64,000 bases of DNA, from positions 19,835,114-19,899,113 of the forward strand of contig NC_088710.1 of assembly GCF_963576615.1 (NCBI RefSeq), in the 5' to 3' direction. Under the pieces are notes generated by a model. It did no database searches. It worked only from the letters and a program-made list of their open reading frames with translations, and was not told where the DNA came from. A program made the translations under genes and the position numbers. Position 1 is the first letter of the stretch. The number at the start of each line of letters is the position of its first letter. Source of the DNA: Watersipora subatra (lineage: Eukaryota; Bryozoa; Gymnolaemata; Cheilostomatida; Watersiporidae). Below are positions 1-11,600 of the stretch, piece by piece.

Positions 1-1827
1 TGGGAAAAATTATCACTACTTAATTCATACAAGTTTTTAGTAAAATAGGAAATTTGACACTAGGAATTTTTTACAATAATAATTGGGCTTGAAACACCAG
101 CTCGGCAAAAAAATTACATCATGAATATGACACTCTAATTCAACTATGATTATCACACCATCAGCGCTAATTTAACATTATCCCGGTCTTCAACTTCAAC
201 AATAAAAGACAACTTATATGCTCTATTTGCTAAATGGAGTATACAGATAATTGTAGAAGAGATCTTTGTAAATTTCTCCCTGTTGGTTTCAATAACGTAG
301 ACTGACTTTACGCCTTTTTAAATATAGTAGTACTGAGGAGGGTTTGTACATGCAGGGATGATGGTCACAGTCATTACTTTTTAGTGTACGTATAACTAAT
401 TTTCTGTGAGCGATTTGCATTGTAAACAAATTCCTAGACTGGTAGTAAATTTTGATTTAAAACACAGAGTTTATATAATATATTATAAACTACGTGTTTC
501 TTTTACACGAATAATGAGGTTAATGTACTTTTGATATATTCTTGTCACTTGTTATTTTCTTCTAAATAACGATCGTCAGTAGACAGTAAATAATGATAAA
601 GCAGACATTAAAAGACACTAATTAATTTATTTTTTAACAATATGGTTATAAATATTATATCATTTCTAAATTATATTTTTATTTTTACATAAAACTGAAT
701 AGTATTTTTAAAATATAATATCTGACCAGATTTTATATTTTTAAATATATAATGTATTACATTATATACACTGTTTATTCGATTTTAAATTACCATTTAC
801 TGTCTAAATAGTAAATGGAATAATGAAATATGCATAATAATATGAAATAATATTATTAATACTAGTTGCATTATCATTAATTATTATAAATAGTGCGATA
901 CTACATTAAAATATCACCTAAGCTCAGATTAAAACTGCTTTCAGTAAATATTTATTGCGCATATTCTATAAGATGTTTATTAGTACTGTTTCAACTGTTA
1001 GTTATTAACAATTTAACCAGTCACAAGAAGGTTTGCTAATCTTAAGCTAGTAGAATTAATAGTAAAAAAATTTTACATATTGTTTTCTGGCTTTATTGGC
1101 TGCAGGATTTACCCTATATATTGATGCAATTTTATTAGAATTAAATCTCTTTCAAGTTAATAATGGATATGGTGTTAATTTTTATGCGTCAACTAAACGA
1201 TAACGTTTTACTAGATCGGTTTAGGAATAAAGTACTATTACAGCTATGCATGATGATAGATATGGTATGATACACTACTGATACAACTAACGTAAGCCAT
1301 TTCAAATAGGCCTTTAGAAAAGTGCGACTTAAATTAAAAGAAGGCGAAAGTTACCAATAGCTTCGCAAATAATAGGAAAAATAAGCTGAAAACAACAGTC
1401 AGCGATGTCATAATTATTATTCAATATGACTGAGGAGAAGAGACAAGCTGAGTTAGATCAAGTACTCAATCCACCAAAACAGTAAAACAGTGTACTATAT
1501 TTCTGCGAGTCAGCAAACATAGGGTGTTACATCATGCTGTGCTGTCGAGTTTATTAGTGCCTTATGACTATCATGTTGTCCTTTTGTCGCATGCATTCGC
1601 ATCCTGATGAGATTTCACAAAATTTTCAATGTATCATGAACCATTAGGCCTATTTAAATATATTTTAAAGTTTTAGATAGATGTTGAGATAGACGTACTA
1701 AAATTTGAACTCACTTGACACTTACTAACTTTTACACAAGCATCTCACAATAACAAATCTTACCCATCATGTGTAAAATGCGTAAAGCTGGATTTATCAT
1801 CCCATGTTGCAATTTGAGATGACTTTG
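1..1827. other. AT-rich non-coding stretch, probably GPATCH3 intron
   Basis: Very AT-rich sequence with no open frame of note and no recognisable exon. Because the first visible GPATCH3 exon (2203) starts inside the protein, this stretch is most likely intronic and the 5' exons lie upstream of the window. I see no repeat family or RNA gene in it. Confidence 0.5.
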
Positions 1828-2110
1828 ATAGCTTGGTGGACCAATCTATTGATGTATACATGTACATTGATAGCTTGGTGTACCAATCTATTGATGTATA
1901 CATGTACATTGATAGCTTGGTGGACCAATCTATTGATGTATACATGTACATTGATAGCTTGGTGGACCAATCTATTGATGTATACATGTACATTGATAGC
2001 TTGGTGGACCAATCTATTGATGTATACATGTACATTGATAGCTTGGTGTACCAATCTATTGATGTATACATGTACATTGATAGCTTGGTGTACCAATCTA
2101 TTGATGTATA
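1828..2110. repeat. 42-bp minisatellite, about 6.7 copies
   Basis: A unit containing GATAGCTTGGTGGACCAATC followed by TATTGATGTATACATGTACATT repeats every 42 bp with few differences (GGTGGACC or GGTGTACC). Since 42 is divisible by 3 it stays open in several frames on both strands, which creates spurious ORFs. It lies just upstream of the GPATCH3 exon at 2203 and no splice signal ties it to that exon. Confidence 0.93.
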
Positions 2111-2202
2111 TTACATTTTTCTTCTTGTGTAACAGTGGACATTGAATTATTCTTTTCATTGGTTTGTCTAGAAAATATGTGTTTTCTTCTATTGGTGCCT
2201 AG

Positions 2203-4580
2203 GTCGAATCAGACGGTGAGACTGAGGAGTGGGACAGACACGAGGCCTTTCATGATGATCCAGCTAACTATGAGAGGAACAAGGAAAGGCTATATGAAGA
2301 AAAGATTGAGTTGAAGTGGGAGAAAGGCGGATCTGGTCTGGTATTCTATACAGATGCTCAGTACTGGAAGAAGTTGGAAGGTGGTGAGTTCTACAAATAG
2401 AACATGTGACTTGTATGTATACGTCATGTGACTCATATGTTTATGTCATGTGACTCATACGTATACGTCATGTGACTCGTATGTATACGTCATGTGACTC
2501 GTATGTATACATTGTGTGATTTGTATGTATACATTGTGTGACTTGTATGTATGCATCATGTAACTTGTATGTATACATCATATGACTTGTATGTATACAT
2601 CATGTAACTTGTATGTATACATCATGTAACTTGCATATGTCATGTGACACATATTTATTCATCATGTGACTTATGTGACTCATATGTATACTTAGTATGG
2701 GTCATATGTACATGTCAGTGGTATAGATGAATCCCATGCATGAGTCGCTAAAGCAATCATAAGGATGTGGATGATTTTTTCCCATTACTCGATCTTAGTT
2801 TCATTAGCTCTGTGCCACTAACATCATTCAGCCAATTTCTAAAATTGCAAAGATGAGTCTAATTGGGGCTAAACTCACGCAAGCGGTTAATGCGCAGTAC
2901 AACCTCAGCAACAGGATAGTTGCTCAGAGTGTAACATGTCTGTTTCACATCATGGAGTATTCGTGGAGTTACATCTCTTCATTGTTAACAGCTTGTGTCA
3001 TAAGCTCATTCTGTCGCACTTCTATAACAATCTCATAGAAGGTCAACTCCGCTTCTGCCTGTAGTTCTTCGTGCTGTGGTTGAAATAATGAATTCTCATG
3101 CACTATGAATGCAGGAGGTTTTGGTTTTAGGAGTTATCACACCATATCACTATCATGACCAATTCAAAGGAATATTTTTAGATTGTTCTTTTCTATTGCT
3201 ATTGATTTCTACTGGTTGTTGCAGACTTTGATGAGCAAACGACTGATGATTGGGATGTGGATATGAGTGAATACTACGAGCCTGGCACGGGTGACAAAGA
3301 TGCCCAAGACTATATAAAGATGAGGGCAGAGGATAGACTGAGAGGAGACATCGCTCATCTTGAAGAGGTCTCTGCATTCGATAAACCAATTGGATCCTTT
3401 GAACAGCACACTAAGGTAATTGATTACAAAGACCAGTACACCATATGCGGGAGTGTCGAATTACATGATAGGGTGTTTGTCTCGCATGGTATGGCCTACT
3501 GTTCATATCTCATTGTGTTCTCATATCTCATAAGATGTAGTTACCTGTCATATCACACAGTGTTTTTCTCACATGACATGGAGTTTGTCGTATGTTATAT
3601 GGCGTACCTCTCATTTAGTAGTACTTTTGTCGCATGATGTATGTCTTATATCACATAGTAAATTTTATGCAGTATTGCCTAGTTTTCTTATCATATAGTG
3701 TTCATCTTATATCACATAATGTTTGTCTCATATGACATACTGTACCTCTCATATCGCATCGCCTGAATCTCATATATGAGGTCATGCATATATCATATAT
3801 GATATATGCATATCGTATAGCCACATATCATTTAGTGTGGCTCTCATATATGCATGTAGAAGTGTTTATCTCCTAATATGAAGTTTCATATGTTATGATG
3901 TGAATCTAATATTTTCTGCTTGGCATCTTAGAGCCATTTATGTTTTTATGAGCATTTATGAGCCTCCATATGTCAATGTATTCAGTTTATGCCAAATTAT
4001 GCAAACTTCAGGGACCATGCTAGCTAACTTGTAACTAACATTTTCATAGCTTGCTATGTGCCAAGCATCTACAAGAAGACATTTTACAAAGACAGGTCTG
4101 TTGTTATTAAAGGGGGTAGGAAGATCTGTGCTGGAGAGTCAGGGCTGGAAGGACGGGCAGGGGATGGGCAGGAAGGAAGAGGGCAGAGCTCATATCATAG
4201 ACACTGATGGGCAACATCCAAGAGACAAGAGAGGCCTTGGGTAAGTCCTGTACTGGCTTGACCAAATGCTAACAGATCTAGCATTTCTTCTGTATTGATG
4301 AGAGGTTTGTACTTTGTAGGCACTCTAGTGCACATGCTGTTAGGTTAACATAGTGAGCGTTTGTTATGTGTTGCGTGATGTTTAGTTGTATGACTAAATT
4401 TTTAGGTTTTATGGAGAAAAAGTCGCTCGATTTGTCACCCCTCGTGGCCGAAAACGAGTGTCTGACGAGGCAATAATTTCTACAAAATATGATGATCCAG
4501 CTGACACAGATGAGTCTGACAATTTGCTTGAGCGTAAAAATCCTCACAATATCAAGCATAGAGGGTTGCCTAAACGATAG
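2203..4580 (+). CDS. GPATCH3: G patch domain-containing protein 3, C-terminal four exons (5' end outside window)
   Basis: Exons: 2203-2383, 3225-3415, 4113-4240, 4406-4580 (TAG stop), joined by GT-AG introns in consistent phase, giving the last 224 residues. The first two exons hold the acidic conserved block of the family (ELKWEKGGSGLVFYTDAQYW, then DFDEQTTDDWDVDMS). The third holds the G-patch core, with glycines in GVGRSVLESQGWKDGQGMG and then DTDGQHPRDKRGLG. The fourth is a basic C-terminal tail. G-patch segments usually bind and activate DEAH RNA helicases; human GPATCH3 is also reported to affect MAVS signalling. That is family knowledge, not visible here. The known human protein is about 525 aa, so more than half is missing upstream. 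The upstream exon's phase is unknown. The gene converges tail-to-tail with NAPEPLD. Confidence 0.9.
2405..2690. repeat. degenerate 22-bp tandem repeat in GPATCH3 intron
   Basis: About a dozen imperfect units of the type CATGTGACTCGTATGTATACGT follow the donor of the exon ending at 2383. Units drift to CATTGTGTGACTTGTATGTA. Intronic; no function visible. Confidence 0.85.
3480..3860. repeat. degenerate CATATCACATAG-type repeat in GPATCH3 intron
   Basis: Loose repeats of motifs such as TCTCATATCACATAGTGTTT, with irregular spacing of roughly 30-40 bp. They fill most of the intron after the exon ending at 3415. The short frame running on from that exon is read-through into the intron. Confidence 0.6.
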
Positions 4581-4663
4581 AAAGACAACTACTGACACCC
4601 ACCATACCTCAAGTGTTTTATATTAGACACGTTAAAGATTATTTATTTTTACAATTGTTATTT

Positions 4664-4669
4664 AATAAA
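4664..4669 (+). terminator. AATAAA polyadenylation signal for GPATCH3
   Basis: A canonical hexamer 84 bp after the TAG stop of GPATCH3, in AT-rich sequence. Suggests a very short 3' UTR. Confidence 0.6.
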
Positions 4670-4984
4670 ATTGTACAGTATTTCTAAAACTAGCCAATCA
4701 TGAATCAGTTTTAATAGATGATTTATTTGTGACTTTTTTAATCTTTTGAGCTTTGGAAGTGTTAGTTTCAGTTTAGGGAAGCGTCTGGCATCGCTGACAA
4801 TACAAGAGAGGGAAGCTAAGAACTCTGTTAGGACCTAAAGGCATGCCTTGTTGGTCCTCAGATTGACCAAGTGCATCACCCACACAGCTTTATCTACATC
4901 AAAGTAAAACCAGTGCCAATATATCTGAGAGAGGGCAGCAGTACTGCCATTATTTGCAAAAACCCTGCAAGTCTGATATCATCC

Positions 4985-5440
4985 ATATATAGAAATCTCA
5001 GTCTGTCATTTGGTGTGTCCAGCTATAGTTATTAAAATCTAGGGATGAAAGACTAACTTGGTGCTGGATTTGATCTCGGAACCTTTGGTTCACTAGGCGA
5101 TAACCTAACCAATTAAGCTACACAAGATGCAATACATTCATTAAGCCATATGAGTTGTTAGGTCAGTAAAATACGCATAGCATTCTGCGTTATGCAACGT
5201 CACTAAAGCTTGCTCTCACGGCTCTTAGTAGGTTTAGCAGTACACTAGTAGCTTACTCGCATTAGTCATTGGTAATGTGACAGGCTAATGGCAAGTGGCA
5301 GGCAATTACATTACCTGTCACTGTTTATAACTTTAGAAGCTTTTTTTAATTCCTGTGCAACTCCGGGCAGTCGGCTAGTTTCCTATAGTAGTATAAAACT
5401 CATACTTCGCAAAAACTGCTTTGTATTCAATTCCATGGTT
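4985..5440 (-). repeat. composite tRNA-derived SINE-like element, copy 1
   Basis: On the minus strand the segment 5063-5126 reads like a tRNA gene: an A-box-like TAGCTTAATTGGTTAGG and a B-box-like GGTTCCGAGATCAAATCC. The flanking body (GTCCAGCTATAGTTATTAAAAT on one side, TTACTCGCATTAGTCATTGG on the other) recurs at 25075-25460 and in pieces at 36473-36585 and 37538-37660. A family of four is evidence for a dispersed repeat. The tRNA-like segment, with pol III promoter boxes, supports a SINE. Confidence 0.72.
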
Positions 5441-5629
5441 TTTGCAAAGAACATTGTTCAACCTTTGCAAAACCCTGGATTTGGTTTTAGTTGCAAGCTT
5501 TTGCATAATGGCAACTTTATGGGACCTGCATGGGGTACACAAGACTTGCAGGATTTGTGCTGATGAGAGCAGTACAGGGGCTTCCACATGAGAAATCAGT
5601 GATTAACTCGAGTATTTTGCATGGGGTCC

Positions 5630-5745
5630 TAACTTCATTTGTTGGAATAAGGGTCAATATAAGGTGACTGTGTCATTGAATCCCAACCCGCTGCTCACAG
5701 ATCAGCAGTCTAGACCACTAGGCTACTGCAGCTTCTGAGATTGAA
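5630..5745 (-). repeat. second tRNA-derived SINE-like fragment
   Basis: Minus-strand reading gives GCAGTAGCCTAGTGGTCTAG (A-box-like) and, about 40 bp on, GGGTTGGGATTCAATG (B-box-like). The sequence between lacks good tRNA arms, so this is unlikely to be a working tRNA. It differs from the composite family just upstream. Confidence 0.55.
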
Positions 5746-5973
5746 GGTAGGAAGGAAGGATAATGATGTGCAAAAAGATGATGTGGTACATGTATATTTT
5801 CATTTGATTTGAAATTGTTTTAGGAGCAAAGCCAATGTTCATCAGTATGAGTGCTTTGTTTAGTTTGCATTTGTACTAGCCTTCTATTGATGTTTGCAGT
5901 TCCATTGTTGCATCTACTATCATTAACTATTGCTCTGGTAGTCTTGTGTGCTGTGCGAGATTGTCAGGTAAGC

Positions 5974-6322
5974 CAGTGGGCCCCAACCCTTTTGCCGCGG
6001 ACCGGTCTATGAATCAATCAGTACCAGCAGCACAAAAATTAACTAGCTATAACTGATAACTTCATACCTAATATTTTCTTCTCACACGACTGTATATAGA
6101 GTAGTTAGTCCCCTTCTATCATAGTCGCAGTCTAGGTCAAGCGGTCTTTTATTTTGACCTTATTCTCTTCACTTGCGCGTCAAAATGTAACCCGTCTAGC
6201 AAATTAAGTAAGAAACAGACGTTTTATTTTTTATTAATATTTCAACCCCTTCCTCTCACCCGTCGTCAGTGAAATTGTCATGCTTTGACCGGTCCGCAGT
6301 TAAAAAAGGTGGGTGTCTGCTG
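5974..6322. mobile_element. short non-autonomous hAT-like element (349 bp)
   Basis: Left end CAGTGGGCCCCAACCCTTTT with GCGGACCGGTC just inside; the right end read in reverse starts CAGCAGACACCCACC and also carries GCGGACCGGTC. Flanking 8-bp sequences AGGTAAGC and CGGTGAGC match at 6 of 8 positions, as expected for an aged hAT target duplication. No transposase frame inside. Confidence 0.72.
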
Positions 6323-7021
6323 CGGTGAGCCAATAAAGCACAGAGAATAAGTATTTGCACAATTAATGCGTCTGACAAAGGCATTACTGTGTCAGACCGG
6401 CATGCTAAAAACCAAGTTTGAATCTCACACGATGCAATCTTTTTTAGAACCTCAAACGGTTGCTTCGGACAGGCACAGCTTTTATCATAGTAAAGATGGT
6501 TTGATATTCATGTATAGCCCGTTGTGGTGTTATCTCTATGATTACTGTCACACGTAGATGTACGAAGTTAATCTCTGTTCCTGTATTTGCTTCAAATGCC
6601 CAAAATGTCTTACGTAGGAACAAACATTCTCACAAAGATGCATTGCTTTGTTTGATGTGTCCCGAAGTCCAAACAACAAGGAAAAATATTTCGAGTAGCT
6701 GCATATAGCATCAAACCAAACACATTGTATGAAACTATGTAGAACCATAAATTTCGTGTAAAATATAAATTTGTAATCCGCAAAAAGAGGCTTTTGCTGT
6801 TACTTTACGTTAGAGACACGCGAGTGGAAATGTTGGCTTGTCAATGCCGGAGTCCAGCAATAGAGTAACACACACGCATGAGGTGTAATTTACTCTTGCA
6901 CTTGATGTAGTTTGTATGAACTTAATTTGCATATTTTTTATTGTTTTTACATTTTACTTTTGATTTTACATATTTTACATTAATTTTGTTTGGATAGCAT
7001 GTTGGAAATTTTATGGATCAA

Positions 7022-8040
7022 CACCAAATTTAGTAGTCTATATTTTGGCTCTATATCTATTAACGATGAACTTACACAAAATGTTAGTAGATTTCAACAG
7101 AAAGTGTCAGTATTTTTTATCATTTGCAATTGTTTTATATTATATTCTTAAGGTGATCTGACTGCCAGGATGTCTCAAGATTAAAATCGACAAAACATGG
7201 TCGTGTTCAGAAGCAGAATACGTGCCAAAATGACATAATCACTTACATACCAGTAATTGCCCGACTGCTGGTCTCTTTATCGTTAATGATATCTGCTTGG
7301 GCAGGGGTTCCCAACCGAGAAGGAATTCCCTCCTAAGGAGTAATTTTGAATATACAAGGGGGGAACAGAGAGGGTTCTGATTTGTTAAATTTTTAATTCA
7401 TGCCTTGCAGTGTCGTGTGAGTTTGGATATCATCATTTAACATTTTAGTTTTATCTATAACACTAGTTGCTAATAATGAGCTATTAGTCAGAGACTCAGA
7501 ACCCAGATATATGTGAACACATCCATCCAGATTTTGTTTGGATAGTAATTTGACCTAGTCATAAACCAATTCATCGCCATGCCGAAGGTTATGCATTGTT
7601 CTGTGTTGTATGCGTGCTGTATAAAAGTCTATTTTATGTTGTTATATGTTTAGATACATGTATGTACAATAAAATGGGATTATAAGTTGTATTGGTTGTT
7701 TTTAGTCATGTGAGTTAAAAGTGCATGGGGAATCAAATTTATGAAACGGCATAAGGGGGGAACTAAAGGAAAAAGGTTGGGAACCCCTGGGCTAGTTCGT
7801 ACAAGCCGCAGCATTACGTGTCTCTATTCTGTCAATCTCTTTACCAAAGTGCAACTATAGATGGATTAATCACACTTTCGCTTGAATCTGACCATTTTAA
7901 CTGCAAAAAATCCTGACAGTCAGATCACCAACATCAAAAACAATCACAAATGATAGAAAAATACCAATATTTTCTGATAAGATCTGCTAAAACGTTGTGT
8001 AAGTTCATCTTTAAGCTATAGACCAGGTTCTATATCAACT
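7022..8040. mobile_element. foldback-type element with about 150-bp inverted arms
   Basis: The segment about 7060-7172 (GATGAACTTACACAAAATG ... GGTGATCTGACTGCC) is matched in reverse by about 7910-8015 (CAGTCAGATCACC ... GTGTAAGTTCATC). The arms are imperfect but clear over more than 100 bp. The loop holds a hAT-like insertion (7302-7789). Confidence 0.65.
7302..7789. mobile_element. short non-autonomous hAT-like element (488 bp) nested in foldback element
   Basis: Ends are perfect 15-bp inverted copies: CAGGGGTTCCCAACC at the left, GGTTGGGAACCCCTG at the right. This terminus is common in hAT elements. Flanking octamers TGCTTGGG and GGCTAGTT match poorly, so the target duplication is eroded or absent. 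No transposase. Confidence 0.7.
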
Positions 8041-8687
8041 ATCCAGGATTATAGGCTAATAGATCACATATTTTCAGTTAACTTGAGCTATTTTTGCTTA
8101 CAATAACCAAATTATTCATGCCATGAAAATTTCCATAATTCATAATTATCTGTCTGAAGGATAATTATAAAACTTTAATGCTTCAAATTCAAGTTCTTCT
8201 TTTGAGGTGATCATGTATTTCAAACTGTCGCTGCGAAACCCTGATTTGTATAAATAATCAACAAATAAATACACTTTCAATGGGAAACAACAAAGAAACA
8301 TTACACTGAACTGCGAGTAAAAGGCAGTGATAAAAATGCAGCAAACTCTCATCCCACAGAAATATCGTGAACTAAGGTTGCTTGCACAAACTGTCTAGGG
8401 TCGGCTGAAGTGATTCTTCGCCTGATATAAAAATATAATTTCATCAAGTCAATCACAATATGTATAATTTTCAACCAACTGGTTACCAAAATAACCAGAA
8501 TCAAAATAATATAATCGAAATGATATCCACAAATTCTGACTACTCGACACAATAGAAACAATATTCTTTAACGTCAAGAGATTACATGTTGTATATGATA
8601 AAACTTGACCTACCACATATGTACTAATGACACTATATAGATCAAGTTATAAATGTTTGGTATAAGAACGAAATGAGATGGCCCATC

Positions 8688-11600
8688 TCAGTCTTGCGTG
8701 TGAATAGCTCCGTGTGAGACAGTTATGAATGGAAATTGTCCGCCATCTTCTTGTTGTAAACGTTCAATGATCTCCTTTGGCTCCATGTAAGGCTGTACGT
8801 AATAAAACAGCAGTAACATATGTTATTTAAAGCAATGACTGCAGCATTATCATACAGTCATACATCAACATACGCGTGCCCCAACATTTGGAAAATTTGA
8901 AATATGAGCAAATTGTTGCAGTTTTTCCTTTGAGATACAAGACAAATTTTGAATTTGAGCATACAAGACAGTTCTCTATGCGGTCGTTAGGCTATAGGGT
9001 GACCGAGGTTATTAGGACAGCAGCATTGCTCGGACTTCCTTGTCAGATCAGTTTGAAGAAGTTTTAGAAAGGCCGGCTAAAAGAGAATGCGAGGCAAAAA
9101 GAGCCTTGTTAGAAGATAATAAAATGAAAACAAAGATAAAATCAGAATTAAGTTTAGTGTAAGATTTAAACTTGTTTTCAAGTGGATGTGTTTAGTAAGC
9201 TAAATTCATTAAAATTAAATTTAAAGTTCATGTTATATTACATGGCACCACAAAAGTTTAGTGTACCGAACACATTGCTGTCAAGTCTCTCACACACCGC
9301 CATGAGCCACTGCCTCTGTCTCGAAGTTAAGAACTCCATAAAGTACTACACATAGTAATGTTACATTGTATCGCAGAGCATAACCACTAAATAGGAATTT
9401 GCTAATTTGTGAGTTTGGGTGTGGATTAGAATAACAAAAAACATGTTTTTCCATCATAGTATCTTGTTTTTAGGAGCTTTTTTCAAATGATGGGAATGGA
9501 TCAATTTGTATTTAGCTATTTTATATAATAAATATTTTGATACGAGAAAATTGGCATATGAGCTCTGTCCCGGAATGCAGTAAACTCGCATGTTGAGGTA
9601 TGACTGTACTAAGATGCCTCAGCAAATTCGTAGGTAGAAACTATGTATGATAACCATGTGTAGTTATTTTAAAATCAGCTGTAATTAACCATGATGCTAA
9701 TACCAGTTTACAATGATTTTGGTAACACGGTGTGCAGTGTTGTTGGTATGTTGTGTATATAGTATGGGTTGTAGTGTTTTTAAAACTCAACACACTATAT
9801 CATATCTCTGTCCTTTACTGGATTGCATGAAATCTCCATATTCATTGAAATCATCAACTGTTAAAAGCCATGATATATCATCATAACAGAATATGGCACT
9901 ATAAATTATAACTCACAAAACGCTGGTTACAAGAATTATGACGCGGTATATTTTGTATCAGTGAAAAATTGTTCATTCTAGCAGAAATTCAACCTCTGTT
10001 TATATATTATCATTTTGCTGAACCTTACTCAAGAAAAATGCATTTACATTTTGGTTTAGCATCTGAAGCAAAAGCACCATAAAGTTTTATTTGAACTTTG
10101 ATAAGTTTGATATATGAAGCGTTGGAAAACCAAGGTTGGAGTGTAATGATAATTGTTGTATGCTATAGAGGAAACGGAGATATAACATAGTTACATGAAA
10201 TGCTTGAGATAAGTTACTTTAAAGAATTATTTACTTTCCGACAAACATGAGAATGGCTCGATAGTTAATACATTTCATCTCTCTATGATCATTATACAAA
10301 AGGCTCTATTGAAAAACAGTGGTCATGACAAAAAACAGACAAGACCAATAACCCACCTCCAATGATCCCATGGGAAAAGTACCCCAGTGAATTCCAATAC
10401 TCAGTTTAGACTGTAAATCCTTGTGTATTTGAAAAGCCTCCTCGGGATTGATGTGTTGGGCAGCCATCATATATCGAGGGCAATAGGCTCCTGCAAAATT
10501 TCAGACATACTTTTTCTGATTTACCGACACCAATAGGTTTAGCTATTTCACAAATATATATCATCTATCCAAACTTATGTATGTTTGCTTAAACTTTTAT
10601 GCTTAACTAATCATAGGCAGTTAATTCAAAGTCGTGAAATCCAATATCCAGCAGTATAATTTCTAAAATGGCTAAAACACCAATTTGAGCAAGAGAGTAG
10701 TAGCAATACATGCAATAACTTGTTTACATAGCAAATCGATCAAACAAAAATTTTGATCGACGTCCTATTGCAGTTAGCAAATTGGTGTACCTATTCTATG
10801 GTTTAAATATTTCCTACATCTAGTGCAAACTGAAAACAATTGTACCAAGTGACACAGATTGAGCAAACGTTGTAACATTTGGCAAAACATTTCAGTAAGT
10901 AAAACACTACAGCTGAACATGTTTTAAAGTGAAACTGCTCGCTGTTCGGAACCAAATGAAATCACACACCCTAAATGTTTAAGTGTCTCCTCATCAGTTA
11001 CCATAACAGAATAATTATCTGAAAACTGATCAGGAATAGCCTCAATTTTTAATACTCATTCAGCAAGAATCTGATCAGTCGATAATAGAAAATTGCTTGA
11101 AAATGGCTGGTCAACTTTTAGCAAAAGATTATTGCCGAGTGTATACCATGCTTTAGATATATCTGCTCAATAAAAGCAAGGTCCAAACTTATCCAAAGGT
11201 AACACTCACCAATTGCTATAGCTGACAAATCAAAGGGGCCATACTTTTTGCCAATAACTTTGAAGGCTGGACAGTATCCTGTGTCGCCGGAGAACCAAAC
11301 AGAATGTTTCTCTGTTTTGAAGATCCAGCTGCTCCAGAGTGACTAAATCATAGAAACAAGTAGTAAAACTATGACATCAGCTCAATACTAACCACCAGTC
11401 AGATGTCTGTAGGTAAAGGTCAAACTATGACATCAGCTTAATACCAACCACCAGTCAAATGTCTGTAGGTAAAGGTCAAACTATGACATCAGCTTAATGC
11501 TAACCACCGGTCAGATGTCTGTAGGTAAAGGTCAAACTATGACATTAGCTCAATACCAACCACCGGTCAGATGTCTGTAGGTAAAGGTTAAACGAGGTCA

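Noticed and set aside
1760-2159. Long open frames on both strands over the 42-bp array
   Set aside because: Frames persist only because the unit is divisible by three. There is no splice link and no similarity to GPATCH3.
5045-5135. A functional tRNA gene
   Set aside because: A and B boxes are recognisable but the arms do not pair well, and the sequence is part of a dispersed repeat.
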